64,000 bases of DNA from Larix kaempferi (lineage: Eukaryota; Streptophyta; Pinopsida; Pinales; Pinaceae): the NCBI GenBank assembly GCA_027924585.1, contig BSBM01000597.1, positions 4,975,501 to 5,039,500 of the forward strand. The letters are read 5' to 3'. Made by a program: the position numbers and the translations under genes. The stretch's first letter is position 1. Every line of letters starts with the position of its first letter. The notes under the pieces were generated by a model, which saw only the letters and a list, made by a program, of their open reading frames with translations, had not been told where the DNA came from and ran no database searches. Shown piece after piece: positions 45,987 to 58,770 of the stretch.

Positions 45987-46704
45987 CACCATGCCTTTGG
46001 GGCCACATGATACTCAAACCACTTACCAAAACCACCTCTAATACTCAAATTCATTTTCCATAAATTAATTATCAATATTAGAGTGGAATAAAATATATGC
46101 AATTTCCAAAATTAAATATATGTAGCTACTAAAACATACATATAAATTTTAGCATGAATGCATTCATACAATGCTAGGAATTCCATGCATCTAAATATTA
46201 ACACCAAAATAATTAAACAAAACACATAACATTTTATACATAGATAGAAAGTTATCTTAAATACTCTAATTCAATGCAAACTAAGGACGCTCCTTCCAGC
46301 CGTAGGAACTTTATTATATTGGTTCTCTTTATAATAACACCATGCCTTTGGGGCCACATGATACTCAAACCACTTACCAAAATCACCTCTGATACTCAAA
46401 TTCATTTTCCATAAATTAATTATCAATATTAGAGTGGAATAAAATATATGTAGTTGCCAAAATTAAATATATGTAGATACTAAAACATACATATAAATTT
46501 TAGCATGAATGCATTCATACAATGCTAGGAATTCCATGCATCTAAATATTAACACAACAATAATTAAACAAAACACAGAGCAAAGATAAACACATAACAT
46601 TTTATACATAGATAGAAACTTATCTTAAATACTCTAATTGAATGCAAACTAAGGACGTTCCTCCCACCTGTAGGAAATCTATTATACTAGTTCTCTCTAT
46701 AATA
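45987..46704. repeat. Large tandem duplication, unit about 351-367 bp
   Basis: Both units start CACCATGCCTTTGGGGCCAC (45987 and 46338) and end in TTCTCT(T/C)TATAATA. They differ by scattered substitutions and a roughly 16-bp insertion (containing GAGCAAAGATAAA) in the second. No coding content. Confidence 0.9.
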
Positions 46705-47062
46705 GATTCCACCCCAGAGCTAGGGATATCAATCCAAAAGAAGGTGTCAAATCCCTCTATAGATATCAAAATCTACTAGCACTCATCCCCCATCAGCCTG
46801 CACAACCAAAGGAATGGGGTTCCCTTCTTTGAGTTAATAGTGCCTTGAGTTCCTTTATCTGAGTTAATAATCCCTCAGGCTATTTCTCCAATTTCCTTCC
46901 AGGACTCCAACACAGGCTAGCCAGGGACTCTCTGTGTTGGGACTCTAGGGAACGCAGATGCATGACACGTTTATGTTTTTTGGCAAGTGGTACCCCTTAC
47001 TTGCATGGTTTTCCTTTGGCTAAGAAACCACGGACTCGAGGCATATAGGCCATCAAAATCAC

Positions 47063-49012
47063 TTAGGGATCGCACCTGGCCTGGACTGCACCAACCCTTA
47101 ACATGGCTGCATTGCATGCGTCTATACAAACTACAAAATCCTTGTTAGGGTCTTCTATCCTCAAGATAGGTGTTGTCGTCAATAATTCCTTTAATTTCTT
47201 AAAACTGTCAGAACATTTCTGATCCCACACAAATTTCTTCCCTTTCTTCTGCAAGGAAGTTATGGGGTTAGCAATTTTTGAAAATTTTTCTATAAACTTT
47301 CTGTAATATCCAGTAATGCCCATAAATGATCTTACATCCGACACATCCTTAGGAACCGACCAGTCATTAATGGCCCTTATCTTGTCGGGGTCAACCGAGA
47401 TTCCTTCTTTCGGAATTATGTGTCCTAGATATTGAATTTTGTCTTTGTGAAAGTTGCACTTACTAAACTTAGCGTATAGTTGATGATCTCTCAGAACTTG
47501 TAAGATAATCCGTAAATGTTCATCATGCTCTTCTTTACTTTTTGAATACACTAAAATGTCATCTATGAACACAACAACAAACTTGTATAAGTATTTATGC
47601 AGAATATTATTCATCAAACACATAAATACAACCAAGGCATTAGTCAAGCCAAATGGCATGACTACGAACTCGTAATGTCCATATCGAGTTCTGAAAGCTA
47701 TCTTGAAAATATCTTCATCCTTAACCCATACTTGATGATATCCTGATCTTAGATCAATCTTTGAAAATATCGTTGCTCCACGCAACTGATCAAATAGATT
47801 GTCTATGCAGGGCAACGGATACCGATTCTTGATTGTCATCTTATTAAGCTGACAATAATCTATACATAGCCTTAGGGTTCCATCTTTCTTCTTAACAAAG
47901 ATGATAGGTGCTCCCCAAGGAGACACACTGGGTCTAATATACTTCTTATCAATAAGCTCCTTCAGTTGTGATTTTAATTCGTTTAATTCCAGTATGTTCA
48001 TTCTATATGGAGATTTTGAATTTGGTACTGCTCCTGGTATTAATTCGATGGTAAAATCTAAATATCTTTTAGGAGGTAATCCTGGAATCTCCTCAGGAAA
48101 TACATCCTTACAATCCTTTAGGACAGGTATGTCCTCTAATTTGAGTTTGTCCTCTTTACTAATAAACTCATCATTTACTACGTTTACTGTAAACATCTGG
48201 CATCCTTTCCTAACTTCCCTCTTAACTTGCATGGCTGAAATCTGTCTAAGGGTTACCTTCCTTGGGATGCCTTTTATTTCTACAGTTTTCCCTTCGTCAT
48301 TTAAATATGTAAAACTTTTTCCATAACAGTCCAGAATGACATGATGGGCTTCTAACCAGTCCATCCCAACTATAATATCATAAGATCCTAAAGGTAGAAT
48401 ATTATACTTGATTTGTGTTTGTAAACGATTCATGGATAAAACACAATTTTCTATAAAATCTGATACTTTTCTCTTTGTTCCAGTTGCTAGTCTAACTAGC
48501 CATGATTTACTAAACCTTTTTGTTTTCAATTTGAGACTTTCCACAATATCTGGTGATATATAACTTAAACTAGCACTTGGGTCAATTAAAACAGTAACAA
48601 GATGATTTTGTATCATACCTTCAACCTCTACCATAGAGATTTGATGATCTGCTTGCCTGTTGTCGAGTGCTGCATTAATTCTAGGCATCTCCCTCTCCAC
48701 GTCTCCAACAGTAGGTTCAGTCTGAATAGAGTTGATGTTGTTAGTCTTTCGCTTCCTTAAGGGACATTTTGATGCATAATGAGGACCTTGACATTCAAAA
48801 CATTTGATAGGTGCCTTTGGCTCATTAGTTCTGGTATTATTAGGTGCATTTATGGGTGCTGTAGAATTTTGCTGTGAATTGTTTCTGGAATTGTTCCCTT
48901 GATAATTCCGATTTTGAAAATTCTTCCTTTGAAATCCGGAATTTCCAATGAATCTGAAATTTTTATTTTTCTGCTCAAAATTGTTGGGCTTATGATTTTT
49001 CCAGTTTGACAT
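47063..49012 (-). CDS. Gypsy E gag-pol open frame, truncated in RNase H
   Basis: 649 codons without a stop. The N-terminus is basic and Asn-rich, followed by a zinc knuckle [19 protein letters not shown] (CX2CX4HX4C). The protease follows: [13 protein letters not shown], with DPSA in place of the usual D-S/T-G-A, then [15 protein letters not shown] has [57 protein letters not shown] and [17 protein letters not shown] (FIDD box), then [30 protein letters not shown] leads into RNase H (FVVCIDACN), which stops after about 25 residues in unrelated sequence at 47063. Integrase is absent. The protease change and the truncation make an active protein unlikely. Confidence 0.88.
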   Translation of the reverse strand: MSNWKNHKPNNFEQKNKNFRFIGNSGFQRKNFQNRNYQGNNSRNNSQQNSTAPINAPNNTRTNEPKAPIKCFECQGPHYASKCPLRKRKTNNINSIQTEPTVGDVEREMPRINAALDNRQADHQISMVEVEGMIQNHLVTVLIDPSASLSYISPDIVESLKLKTKRFSKSWLVRLATGTKRKVSDFIENCVLSMNRLQTQIKYNILPLGSYDIIVGMDWLEAHHVILDCYGKSFTYLNDEGKTVEIKGIPRKVTLRQISAMQVKREVRKGCQMFTVNVVNDEFISKEDKLKLEDIPVLKDCKDVFPEEIPGLPPKRYLDFTIELIPGAVPNSKSPYRMNILELNELKSQLKELIDKKYIRPSVSPWGAPIIFVKKKDGTLRLCIDYCQLNKMTIKNRYPLPCIDNLFDQLRGATIFSKIDLRSGYHQVWVKDEDIFKIAFRTRYGHYEFVVMPFGLTNALVVFMCLMNNILHKYLYKFVVVFIDDILVYSKSKEEHDEHLRIILQVLRDHQLYAKFSKCNFHKDKIQYLGHIIPKEGISVDPDKIRAINDWSVPKDVSDVRSFMGITGYYRKFIEKFSKIANPITSLQKKGKKFVWDQKCSDSFKKLKELLTTTPILRIEDPNKDFVVCIDACNAAMLRVGAVQARCDP

Positions 49013-49982
49013 TCCTTATCTTTTCCGATTTGTGTCATAATAGAAAACTGCCTTTCTCATATCCTCTTCCAAGGTTTTAGGATTGTCGTACTCGATCCTG
49101 TCCTTAATATTGAAAGGTAAACAACTCAAGTACCTTTGAATCTTTGGTTTTTATTCTATGAGGTATGGTACATATCTCAATAAATTTAGAAATTTACTGT
49201 TCATCTCTTTCATATTCATACCTCCTAGCTTCAAATCGTGGAATTCTTTAGATTTTTCTTCATAGTACTGTTCAGACAAATACTTCTTTTGAAAGTATCG
49301 TTTAAAGGTACTCCAGCTCACATATTTATCTTTGATGCCTTTTACTCTTTTGATGTCCTGCCACCAAATATCTGCTTTTTCGGTCAAGTTATATATAGCC
49401 ATTTTTGCCTTCAAAGACTCTGAATAGTTATAAATATGGAAGTATTTCTTCATACCGGACAGCCAAGCTTCAGCTGTCTCGCCCTTCTCAGTTTCTCCAT
49501 TGAAAGTTGGAGGTCTAATCTTTTTGAACTCCCCAGAAATCTGCTCATATTCCTTATGGTTTTTCCTTTCTGGGTTTGAAATCTCCTTCACTGCTATCAT
49601 TGGTGTAGTTACGTTTCTTTCTGCGTGTTTCAATAGCATCTCCTGATGAGTTTGAACTATTGTTCACCTTATTGGTTTTCATTTTCTTGTTTTTATCAGG
49701 ATGAGGTAGATCCTCAACTTTGGAAATATCTTCATTATCCTTCTCTTGCTCCTCAGTTGGGCACTGTTCAAACAACACTTGGTTTAATTGTTCTTGTACT
49801 TGCAGAATTCTTTCATTGTCTTGTTTCATAGATCTGATTTCTGCTTTTAATTCATGAAAAGCACGTAACAGCTTTAACGGACTGTTATTTAGTTCACAGT
49901 GACCTTCTTCTACATAGTGCTGTCCCGAGCTGTGACTGTTTGGCTGAAATCTGTCGTCTAATTGTTCAGCTGAGTTCTCCAT
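49013..49982 (-). pseudogene. gag: Gypsy E gag, N-terminal part
   Basis: An ATG at 49982 begins MENSAEQLDDRF and continues through a predicted coiled-coil-like Gln/Glu-rich stretch and a Lys/Ser-rich tract. A frameshift near 49560-49640 leads into the capsid part: IRPPTFNGETEKGETAEAWL, AKMAIYNLTEKADIWWQDI and FKRYFQKKYLSEQY are typical retrotransposon gag. Stops occur near 49151 and 49017, just before the long frame starting at 49012. Confidence 0.8.
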
Positions 49983-50106
49983 ACCTGTAACTGAAATAAT
50001 TTCTGGATAACATAATATTTAAAATTTAAAATTAGTACAATTTTCTACTGCATAAAATTTTCTGCTGCGTGTTGTTGGACCTCTTTCAGGCCTAGAGTTC
50101 GAACAT

Positions 50107-50120
50107 GAGCTCTGATACCA
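50107..50120 (-). promoter_or_regulatory. Primer binding site of gypsy E
   Basis: Minus strand TGGTATCAGAGCTC, two bases from the LTR end at 50123. Confidence 0.85.
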
Positions 50121-50122
50121 CA

Positions 50123-53100
50123 TGTAACATCCGGAATTTTCATAAAAATTAAATTTTTTTGAAAATAACATTACATATGATAATTATAATTGCGGAAATA
50201 ATAAGTGTTGATTATGACAACATTAAATGAAAAAGTTGTTAGTACTAAACATAATTAAATTTCTGTTTAGGTGCAAAGTGACAGTGACAGATTTAACACA
50301 TAACTAATAAACATGATTATGATGACAAATGAGCTAACAGGTCGGAAATATGATGCGACACTTTTTCTTTTACAATGATACTGACAGTTTGACTTTTGAT
50401 GCATAAGGGTGTCCTATGAGGTACCCTGGGGATTACTTAGCTGCAACACTAAAGCAATTTGAATGTTCTATGTGCAGACGACAGGTAAGAGTTTCCATGA
50501 TTTCGTAAACTCAAGTACGTGTAAAGTTCAAAATCAACGTTGTAAATAAAATAGAATGTTTAGAAACTGTTGCGACTCACAAAAGCATACAGGTATGAAT
50601 TTATAGCTATAATTACCATTTTCAAGTACTGTCTTACAACTCAGCAATGCTTTATCTATGAACGTCATCAAACTGATAGTTTTATCATTGTTTGTAACTA
50701 GTTTTGTCATCGTCTTAAGATAATTAAATTATCTTTATATTACTGTCGTAATAGATGTACAGCAAATCATTAAACGTTTGTAATGTGAAAATATGGTAAG
50801 AACTCGTAGCATTCAATTAGTCTTCATGCTAAATATATATCATCAGATCCATTCAATGTCTACTATACAAACTATTTATTTTTATAACTTCGATAAAGGA
50901 TTTTGTATGATCACAACCACTGTTACAAAGGTAATATTAAAATCTCCTATGTATGGACTATTCCAACTGTATCCTTACAATGTTTAACTAGTCGTGATAC
51001 TTTATAAGCTTTTTAAGATGCTTGTATCTATTATTGTATGAATGACAAATAAATGAAACTATGTCAAAAAGTGACTATAGTTGTCCTATCAACTAATACC
51101 TAAGTCATATTTTTATTATTTACAAACTTCAAATCATAACTTGGAACTATATAAGCTTCGCAATGTTAATCTACATAACAATGTGAATTTTAAAACGATA
51201 GAGGGTTGGAACTATAGGAATATATATATAGTCGTTGGCCATTATAACACAATAAGTGTGTAATGAATCGTAACTTGGAAACCCTATGGACTTTGGATTT
51301 GAAATACCATGACATATAATATTATATCGTTATGTAACAATGTTTGAAATCATATCGTTGGAAAACAAGTACTGACATGCATTAAATTTTGATGGACAGG
51401 TTGATGTTTTGCATGTGATACGAATCATCGTTGGTGATTGTGATACAGGCCTGCAATAATGGCCATCCATAATGTCTTGGTGATGAGGACTTACAAGCCT
51501 CCGCGTAATACAAACAATGCAACAGGTGATAGCAAGGGTGTCTATGTCATACTTCCTATTGATAATCCTCCGAGATGGTTGTTTTAACTATCCACCATGT
51601 ACAAGAGTTGGTATGGTCGTGCTACGATATTGAATGAGCAATAAATGTGATTGTTGTTCGCTCCAATGCAAAGAGCATTGGTATGTTTTCGATCGTTGAT
51701 CAACTTTGATCCTGATCGTTGGATCTGACCCCAATGTTGCGTCGGGTGTTGGGTTGATAGAAAGTTATTGTGTTCTATGTATTTGCTATTATTTCGGTCT
51801 ATTAGGGCTGACAGGCCACTGGTTTGTAGAGCTAGAAGACGATGTTAAAAGGTTCGACCTCATGACCTGTAGGTCAGGGTTTTTAAGTTGCAGGTTCTCT
51901 GTCTCTGTAATGGCATCGTGCTTAAAAAGTTAAGTCTCTGGTTCGAAGTATTATTGAGTTGATAGTTTTTAAGCTCTTCGTTTTAGGATTTGAGTGAAAA
52001 AAACACAAAGCTGCAAGGTGAAAGAGGGCTTCCTGGCCTCGTCTTCAGCAAGGGACCCATCATTTACGGGTGAATGTGAAGAGCTTGGTCGCTTGCTGTG
52101 AAGGTAAACACTTTCGAAATCTTAGTGTTTCTTTGTTGAAAATCGATTTAAGGTTGGACATAAAACAATTATTTAATTCTGGCTATTGTTGTGTCAGTTG
52201 CAGCTTGTGAAGAATGTTTTGCGCCAAGGGTTTGAAAAGAAGAGGGAATGCTTCCATTCCTGGTAAGCTCCGGGTCTAAAAACCCTTGTAGGTGCCCTTC
52301 ATTGTGGTTGATGTGGTTTTCAAGGGATGAGTATCAGACCTTCGCCATGATTTGTCGTTGTTTGTTAGTTGAAGAACTTCGAAACACCTTTTTCTATTTA
52401 AATGATGTATGTCTAGTGATGTAACTCTCGTTTGTTTATGTGATACTTGGTTTTATACATTGATACCATCTCGTCGAACTGGAAGTTATAAACTCATCAA
52501 TGTAGAGGGTTTATAGACTCGTTTTCAATGTTGAATTTCGAGGATAAACCCTGTGCATTTTTGGAGAACATATTGTAAATTCTGTTTTCTGAGAAAGTTG
52601 TTTTCCCTTCTTGAATGTTGGAACTTGTAATGGATTGAAAAACTCTGATCCATGACCTGTTTGTTTTAAAATATGAAAATATAAATGGAGTCGAGGCTCG
52701 TTTATAGAGGATATGAAGCTTTTCTCCACGATAATGAAATTTATGCTATATCATTCTAGGCTACTCGTTAGTGTTATGTGTTTGAGTGCTGTATGTAGAT
52801 AATGTGGTTTTTCAAACTATTCCATGGTTTATGTACTCTGTCATAAATGATAAATCTGTAAAGTGTAATCATGAAAAGGATCTTCTCTTTGTTTTGGGAA
52901 GGAATAGGGCTATACCCTGGTTCGAATTTTGTTTGGATAATATTAAATGTTTGATAATGAATTTTCAAAAAGGACTTTGGTTCGATCTGTAGCCTGTGTA
53001 AATTAAGTTTGTTTTTGTTGTAAAACGATGATAATGGGAATCGAAACCTAACTAGGTTTTGATATGAAACTTAGTTTTGAAATTGACACTTACAGTTTAG

Positions 53101-53605
53101 AATATCTATATGAATAAAATGACTGATGGAAATAATAATGTTTATAATGTTTTCAATATCTATTTGAACTATAAAATCATAGGCAATGGTTATAGTAAGA
53201 AATGAAAACAATGTGTGTATGTGAAATGTGGAAAACTATGTGGTGACTGTTATGTACAACCTTGATATAATGAACACAATTAATTATTTGCAGCTATGAT
53301 ATTTATATCACAGACATAATATGGTGTATAGAAATATGAATTCTATCTATTTCTTATGTACATAGTAAAGATAAGAGTTTACAATATATTGTACAGGAAA
53401 TAAACAATGTTTGTTTAAACTGGAAATAATGAAATATTCTATAATATTTAAGTATTGTACAGAACTTTCTACTATTATTAACTATAGGATAGAAACTGAT
53501 AAACATATAATTACTATCTTTATCTACTGAATTCAATGGTACATTGCCTATCTTGTCATCTATTCTTAATTTGCGTATCTATACTAGAGTACGATGCATG
53601 AAACA
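50123..53605 (-). repeat. 5' LTR of gypsy E (right limit uncertain)
   Basis: The left limit, TGTAACATCCGG, is firm because of the PBS. The right limit is not: a candidate TGTTGTTTCATGC (minus strand) starts at 53605, which would give an LTR of about 3.5 kb, possible for this group but unproven. The interval 50123-53760 contains no gene or domain that I can recognise. Confidence 0.4.
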
Positions 53606-53760
53606 ACATGTGGAAAAATATAGATACTGGTTTATCAATTCCAAATCATCATCAAAACTTTAACATGCAGAATTTCAAACAAAATCAGAACACATTTCTT
53701 CTTCAAATAGAGATTGATAATTTTACTTAAACAAAACTAATAATTGAAATAAGTAGAAAC

Positions 53761-54506
53761 TGTAAAACCTGGATAAAATCTGTAGGGGACAAACAGCCCA
53801 AGAAGACTGTTCCACCCAACCAATTCCTGAAAGAAGTTAAGTACTTGCCTTAGGACCCCCAAGCCTGTTCACTGAATCACCAGGAGGAAGAAACTTAGGA
53901 ATTTAGGATCTCTTCTTGCAGTATCAAATGACTTCTGAATCTTCAATATCTAGTAGTCCAAAGGACCTGCCCTAGCACCTCTGGTTCTTCTTAGCAAAAT
54001 ACAGACTTATGATTGCACTCACAGCTAGCCTCCCTATTCGAATCTCTCAGTGATCACTTGATGCACATGAGGAAATATTCTGCAGAAATATTGTGTAAGA
54101 GCTGCCTGCTCAATTCGAATTTGCCTTATGTAGGCTGCCTAAGCCTTTTTCAGATGTTACTAGGTCATTAAATGAGCTGCCTTCTCACTCCCTCCACCTG
54201 GGGGATAATGCCACATTTTTAGGGGTAGTTGTCCCATAACCAACAGCTAGTGGTGTGATGCAATTGCTGCCATCTGTCCCATACCTTCCAACAGCTTCCA
54301 TTCCTCCTAGTGGGTCAGTGAACACTCATTAAACATTCCCCTTGGGTGTTTGTCTCCTAATTAATTAATTTAAATAATAATATTCAATAATTACATTCAT
54401 CCTTGATCAAAATTGATCATAATTACAAAACTTTGTAATTAAATTTAACATAAAGTATTTTGCAAATAAAATAATAATTTTCAGAAATTTGGGTAGGTGA
54501 CATACA
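53761..54506 (-). repeat. 3' LTR of gypsy D
   Basis: On the minus strand it starts TGTATGTCACC after a polypurine tract and ends GGTTTTACA at 53761. About 746 bp. Another TG at 53781 is an alternative end. The partner LTR is outside the window. Confidence 0.6.
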
Positions 54507-54520
54507 CCCCCCCTTAAGTC
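54507..54520 (-). promoter_or_regulatory. Polypurine tract of gypsy D
   Basis: Minus strand GACTTAAGGGGGGG immediately before the LTR start TGTATG. Confidence 0.75.
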
Positions 54521-55256
54521 TCAACATCGTACTCAAAGAGGAGGAGAAGCATGCTTGATATGGGTCCAACCATGTGTAATTTAACGAGTCCATGGGGGGA
54601 AACTCAAGACTTTCTTCATGTTTTAACGAGTTTGAAGAAAAGGTAGATTAATACTCGATAAGGTACTGATCCATGGATTTTAATATCGAGCTTGGATCTG
54701 TTCACTCTTGCCGGTAATTTCAATTTTAAGGAGTCTAAAAAACTTAAACAAGAACTCCATATACCTACTCGTAGATTTCACATCGAGCCCAAGTTGGTAG
54801 ATGCTCGCTGGTGTTTTCATATTTTGAGAGTCTTAAAATCCTAAAGAAGACTCCAAAAGGTTCTTTTTCGTAAAGTTGGTCTCCTCACCCGAAAAAGGGT
54901 AAAACAATGAGAGAGAACTCTTCTAGCCAAGTATGACTAGAGTGTTGCTTTTTCATAAATAATTCAGAAAGGTATGGAAAAACGATAAACTTATACCTAA
55001 GTGGATGTCCCTTCAATTCCTTTAGCGAGTTTGAAGTGAACAAGTAGACTCGGCAATCTTGTCAATTTTAAGGAGTCTAACAAGATCTTAGAGAGAAATC
55101 CATAAAAATATTTTCCGTAAAGGTTTAACGAGCCCGAAAAAGTAAACTCGTGACCTCCTTACTATTTTTAACGATCTCAAAGGAGAGATGGAAGAATGCT
55201 CGTATCCTCCTTACTATTTTTAATGAGCTGGAAGGAGAGGTGGAAGAATGATCGTT
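54521..55256 (-). other. Gypsy D non-coding 3' region with short duplications
   Basis: It follows directly on AWS at the start of RT. A unit containing CATTCTTCCA and TTAAAAATAGTAAGGAGG (minus strand) is repeated twice near 55140-55250. It carries many GTTAAA/TCGTTAAA motifs. No coding signal. Confidence 0.55.
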
Positions 55257-55680
55257 ATGACCAGGCAAAAACATCGTGAAATTCTTTAAATAAATTGGTA
55301 TACAAACTGATCTCTTGTGGAGAACAATTCGTGCCAATGAAAATATTTTCCATGAAATTAGGTTTAATGGAAATATTGATTGGGATAGTTGTTGAAATAT
55401 TTTCCATATTACCTTCAATGAAAATCCGCTGTTTCGTTAAAGGGTTAATGAACCAGTCATCATTTCCACCAGGTCTCATAAAAAACTCTCCATTCTCGAC
55501 TTTGTTCAAATCTGGAAGGAAATAGGATCGATGATGCATATGTTCCCAAGGATGATCTAGACCTACCATGGCTTCCAGAATAGCCTCATCTAATGGGAAA
55601 ACAATGTCTAAACAATCGAATAAAAGGGTGGATTCTATTGCCCATGCAGGTGCATAATCAATATCTGAATCCATAGATAC
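55257..55680 (-). pseudogene. Gypsy D linker up to the start of RT
   Basis: It matches gypsy A 3191-3562: LDEAILEAMVGLDHPWEHM, HHRSYFLPDL, FIEGNMENI and FKEFHDVFAWS. The stretch is open for 142 codons. It stops at AWS, where gypsy A goes on into RT. The boundary with 3' non-coding sequence is abrupt and marks the deletion. Confidence 0.78.
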
Positions 55681-55685
55681 CAAAG
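55681..55685. repeat. TSD of copia C, left copy (CAAAG)
   Basis: CAAAG here and at 62648-62652 flank the copia C LTRs. Confidence 0.95.
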
Positions 55686-56386
55686 TGTTGATGTATATGT
55701 AACTTTGGAATGTATTTCACCCATGTATTTCATATATGTATTTTGTACTCCTATAGAGATGGCATTATTCCACTATACGGAAGTGTTTGTATTCCTATAG
55801 AGATGTTATTATTCCTCTATACGGAAGTGTCGTCATTTATATTGTAAGTGTCGTAACTTATATTTGATGGGTTATTAGATCACCTTGTTGGGGTCGGCCC
55901 TGTATAAGTCATGTGGGTCGAAGGGTTATTAGACCCCCCTATTGGGGGTCATCCATGTGGGTCAAAGGGTTATTAGACCACCAAGTGTGGGGTCGGCCCG
56001 GATTAAGTTAACCATGGGTTAAGCTAGACATGTAGGCCCCATTAGTTTATTGGGTAGGACAGAACAAGTATAAATAGAGATCGGGAGATCTCTATTTGAT
56101 CATTCATTCACACACTTCTCTCATTCAGAAAGTGGCGCACTTATGAGGAGGAGGCTCTGCTGCTAGGAGAAGACTATCTCTTGTATTCTGGTTGTATCAT
56201 TTCTCTATCTATCTCTGAGGAAGTTATTGGGGTTTTTCACCTTTATGGTTTTCCCCAAGTAAACTCCGTGTCTCTTTTGTGCTTGCATTATTGTGTCCAT
56301 GATTGATATGCTGTAGATTTGCTGTACATGTTGTTCTCTCAGTTAAGATCCTAGATCAGATTGAAGTAAATTCTGAAAATTTAACA
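55686..56386 (+). repeat. 5' LTR of copia C
   Basis: TGTTGATGTAT...AATTTAACA. TATA box TATAAATAG at 56069-56077, followed 30 bp later by CTATTTGATCATTC, the likely transcription start area. It contains three diverged copies of GGGTTATTAGA(C/T)C. Confidence 0.95.
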
Positions 56387-56398
56387 TGGTATCAGAGC
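56387..56398 (+). promoter_or_regulatory. Primer binding site of copia C
   Basis: TGGTATCAGAGC directly after the LTR. Confidence 0.95.
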
Positions 56399-58600
56399 TA
56401 TCCTGAAAGAAGGCATGATATGGCATGTATGACACTTGTTGCACTTACGATGCTAGGGATTGATATAGAAAAAACCAGTCATCATAGCACTTTCGCTATA
56501 AATCCATTTTGGCAAAGTTTTCAGATCTGAAACTTTTACAGGTCGAATATCAGATCCCCATGTACCTTGTATCCAAAGGAAAACCTCTAATTCATTGTAC
56601 TTTGTGATTTATGATCTGTACAATATAGGGTTTCTGCCTCTTCCAGATCTGAGTAAAAATCAGGTGACCTTGGGAAAAAGGTCATAACTTGGGCTAGGAA
56701 GCTCCAAATGAAATTTTGTAAAAAGTGACAGGTAGTACACAGACTGTACTATCTCAAGAAACATTTTTAGAGGCCAAAGTTGAACCAGTGACACATGGTA
56801 CTCCGTACAAGTTCGCTCTCCTGTATTATCCCATAAACAGGTCATGTTGCAACACTTGGAATAAATCTCTCCCAGAGAATCCAATTGAGGTCAAACCTGT
56901 CGGGATGGAAAGATGATAGGTCGGGATATCTCAAGAAACGTTTTTAGACCCTGTGGATAGAAAAGTGCGGAGTTACATCAGAAACAATCAGGTACATATT
57001 TCTGTCATAACAGAATTATTTTTGAGCACTTTCATTCATGGCTTCCAGAATTTAGGGTTTCGGAGAAAGTTGGAATTTTCGTAATCAGACACTAAGGCTA
57101 AATGCTACCCATCAAAATAAAAATTTAGAGACCAAGATCAGAATTTTTGGTTGGGTAGAAGGCCGGGCTTGATCAGACCCTAGTTCGAGACTTTGATCAG
57201 AAAAGTGGAAAATTAGGGCTTCTGCAAAAATGGGTTTTTTTTTAAATCTGTGACCACGGCTGGAAGCTCCTCAGAAAAATAGAAGCTTAGAGCTTTGGGT
57301 TGAACCTTTTGATTGGGAAGAAGGGTGGGATTTATCAAACCCCAGTTCAGGGTCACGTCCAGTGAATCTAGAAGTTTCAAAGGCAAAATTGAGGAGTGAA
57401 ACTTTGCAGTTTTCAAATTCTGAATATACCAGCTTGATCAACTCATAAAGGTGCATATTTCTATCCTTTCGGAAGTTTGAAATTCAAAGTTTGAATTTTT
57501 TGGGTTTCTCTGACAAACCCTAATACAGCTCCAGATCCAGTTCCTACAAATCAAGTGGATTGGTTTAATCCTAGAAGAGGATGGATTGGTCACCTGCATA
57601 AGTGAAGAAGTTCCTGTTTCAGAGGGAGATGAGGCTAAGGCATTACATAAGAAGATTACAAGCAATCTCGACAGGTATGACTCATCCAGGTATGTCTCGA
57701 GATTTGTTCATGATTAAGTTTATGATATGTTTGTCTTCATGTTATTACGGTTAGAACAATCTTGATTTTAGACTTGTCGTATCACCTTAACAAACTTATG
57801 AATGCATTCATTAGGGTGTTGACACTTATGATTGTACTAATGCATTATGGTGTTGTATGAGGTTTATGTTGTCCGCTAACATGAAAGGTACACCAAGAAA
57901 GACAAATCATGTTCTAGTTCAAGAACATATGATCATGATGACATGAAGACAATGATTCATTCATTGTCATGGATCACTTAGAAGATCTACTTACGAGGTA
58001 TGTATAACTTGGTTCTACAATGGATAACTTATGAGACATGTTGGTTACTAGCACAAGTCATTGAAGAGAACCAGAAGACATTATGCGGGTATGTTAGACA
58101 TAACTAGCTAGCATGCTAATCCAAGTATGTTTTTCCTATATCAAGCTAGAATCCTACCTTGTGTTAGGATCTTATACTGTTGTGTTGTTGATAAATATTA
58201 TTCATGAAGTCATAGGTTTGAATAGTCATGGTTGTATGCATATTATGTGTCTTACCATAATTGATGATATGACTAACCAGAAGAATCATGAAGGTATAGG
58301 TTTGAGTAATCACGAGTTTAGGCATATTATGTTTCTTACTTTAATTTATGATATGACTAACCGTAAGAGTCCTATATAAACCTTGAAATGCTTATTGTTT
58401 TTGTTTGAAATGATCATGACTTTACATGCTTAAGATTATTGTGTTTTGATAGTATTAAGAATATACTAATGAATGTATGATTATGTATGAGACCTCAATG
58501 ATAACACAATGATGATACTAATAAGAATGCATAGTGATTAAGGATGGATATAAGTTCAAGGATAGGAAATCCAGGAAGCAAAGATCAAGAGGGAGGACAC
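56399..58600 (+). other. Copia C leader and non-coding interior
   Basis: 56399-about 57700 matches the copia A leader in element sense. The rest is AT-rich with short frames. Two copies of CATATTATGT(G/T)TCTTAC and ATGATATGACTAACC (about 58236-58370) show a small duplication. Gag and protease are not found. Confidence 0.65.
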
Positions 58601-58605
58601 TCTAG

Positions 58606-58770
58606 TTGTTCCTGCAAGGAAGCAAAGATCAAGAAGGAGCACACTTCAGTAGTTTCTGCAAGGATGCGGATATTCAGAGGGAGTTGACCACTTCTCACAA
58701 TCCACATCAGAATGGAGTTGCAAAGATTCAGAGGGAGTCCACCCAGCAACCAAACAAAGATAAGTATTTG
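58606..58770 (+). pseudogene. Copia C integrase fragment
   Basis: HFSSFCKDADIQRELTTSHN followed by PHQNGVAKIQRES corresponds to the copia integrase segment with the catalytic Glu, which here reads Lys in GVAK. Only about 40 codons survive. A duplicated stretch (GGAAGCAAAGATCAAGA, 58576 and 58618) precedes it. Confidence 0.75.
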
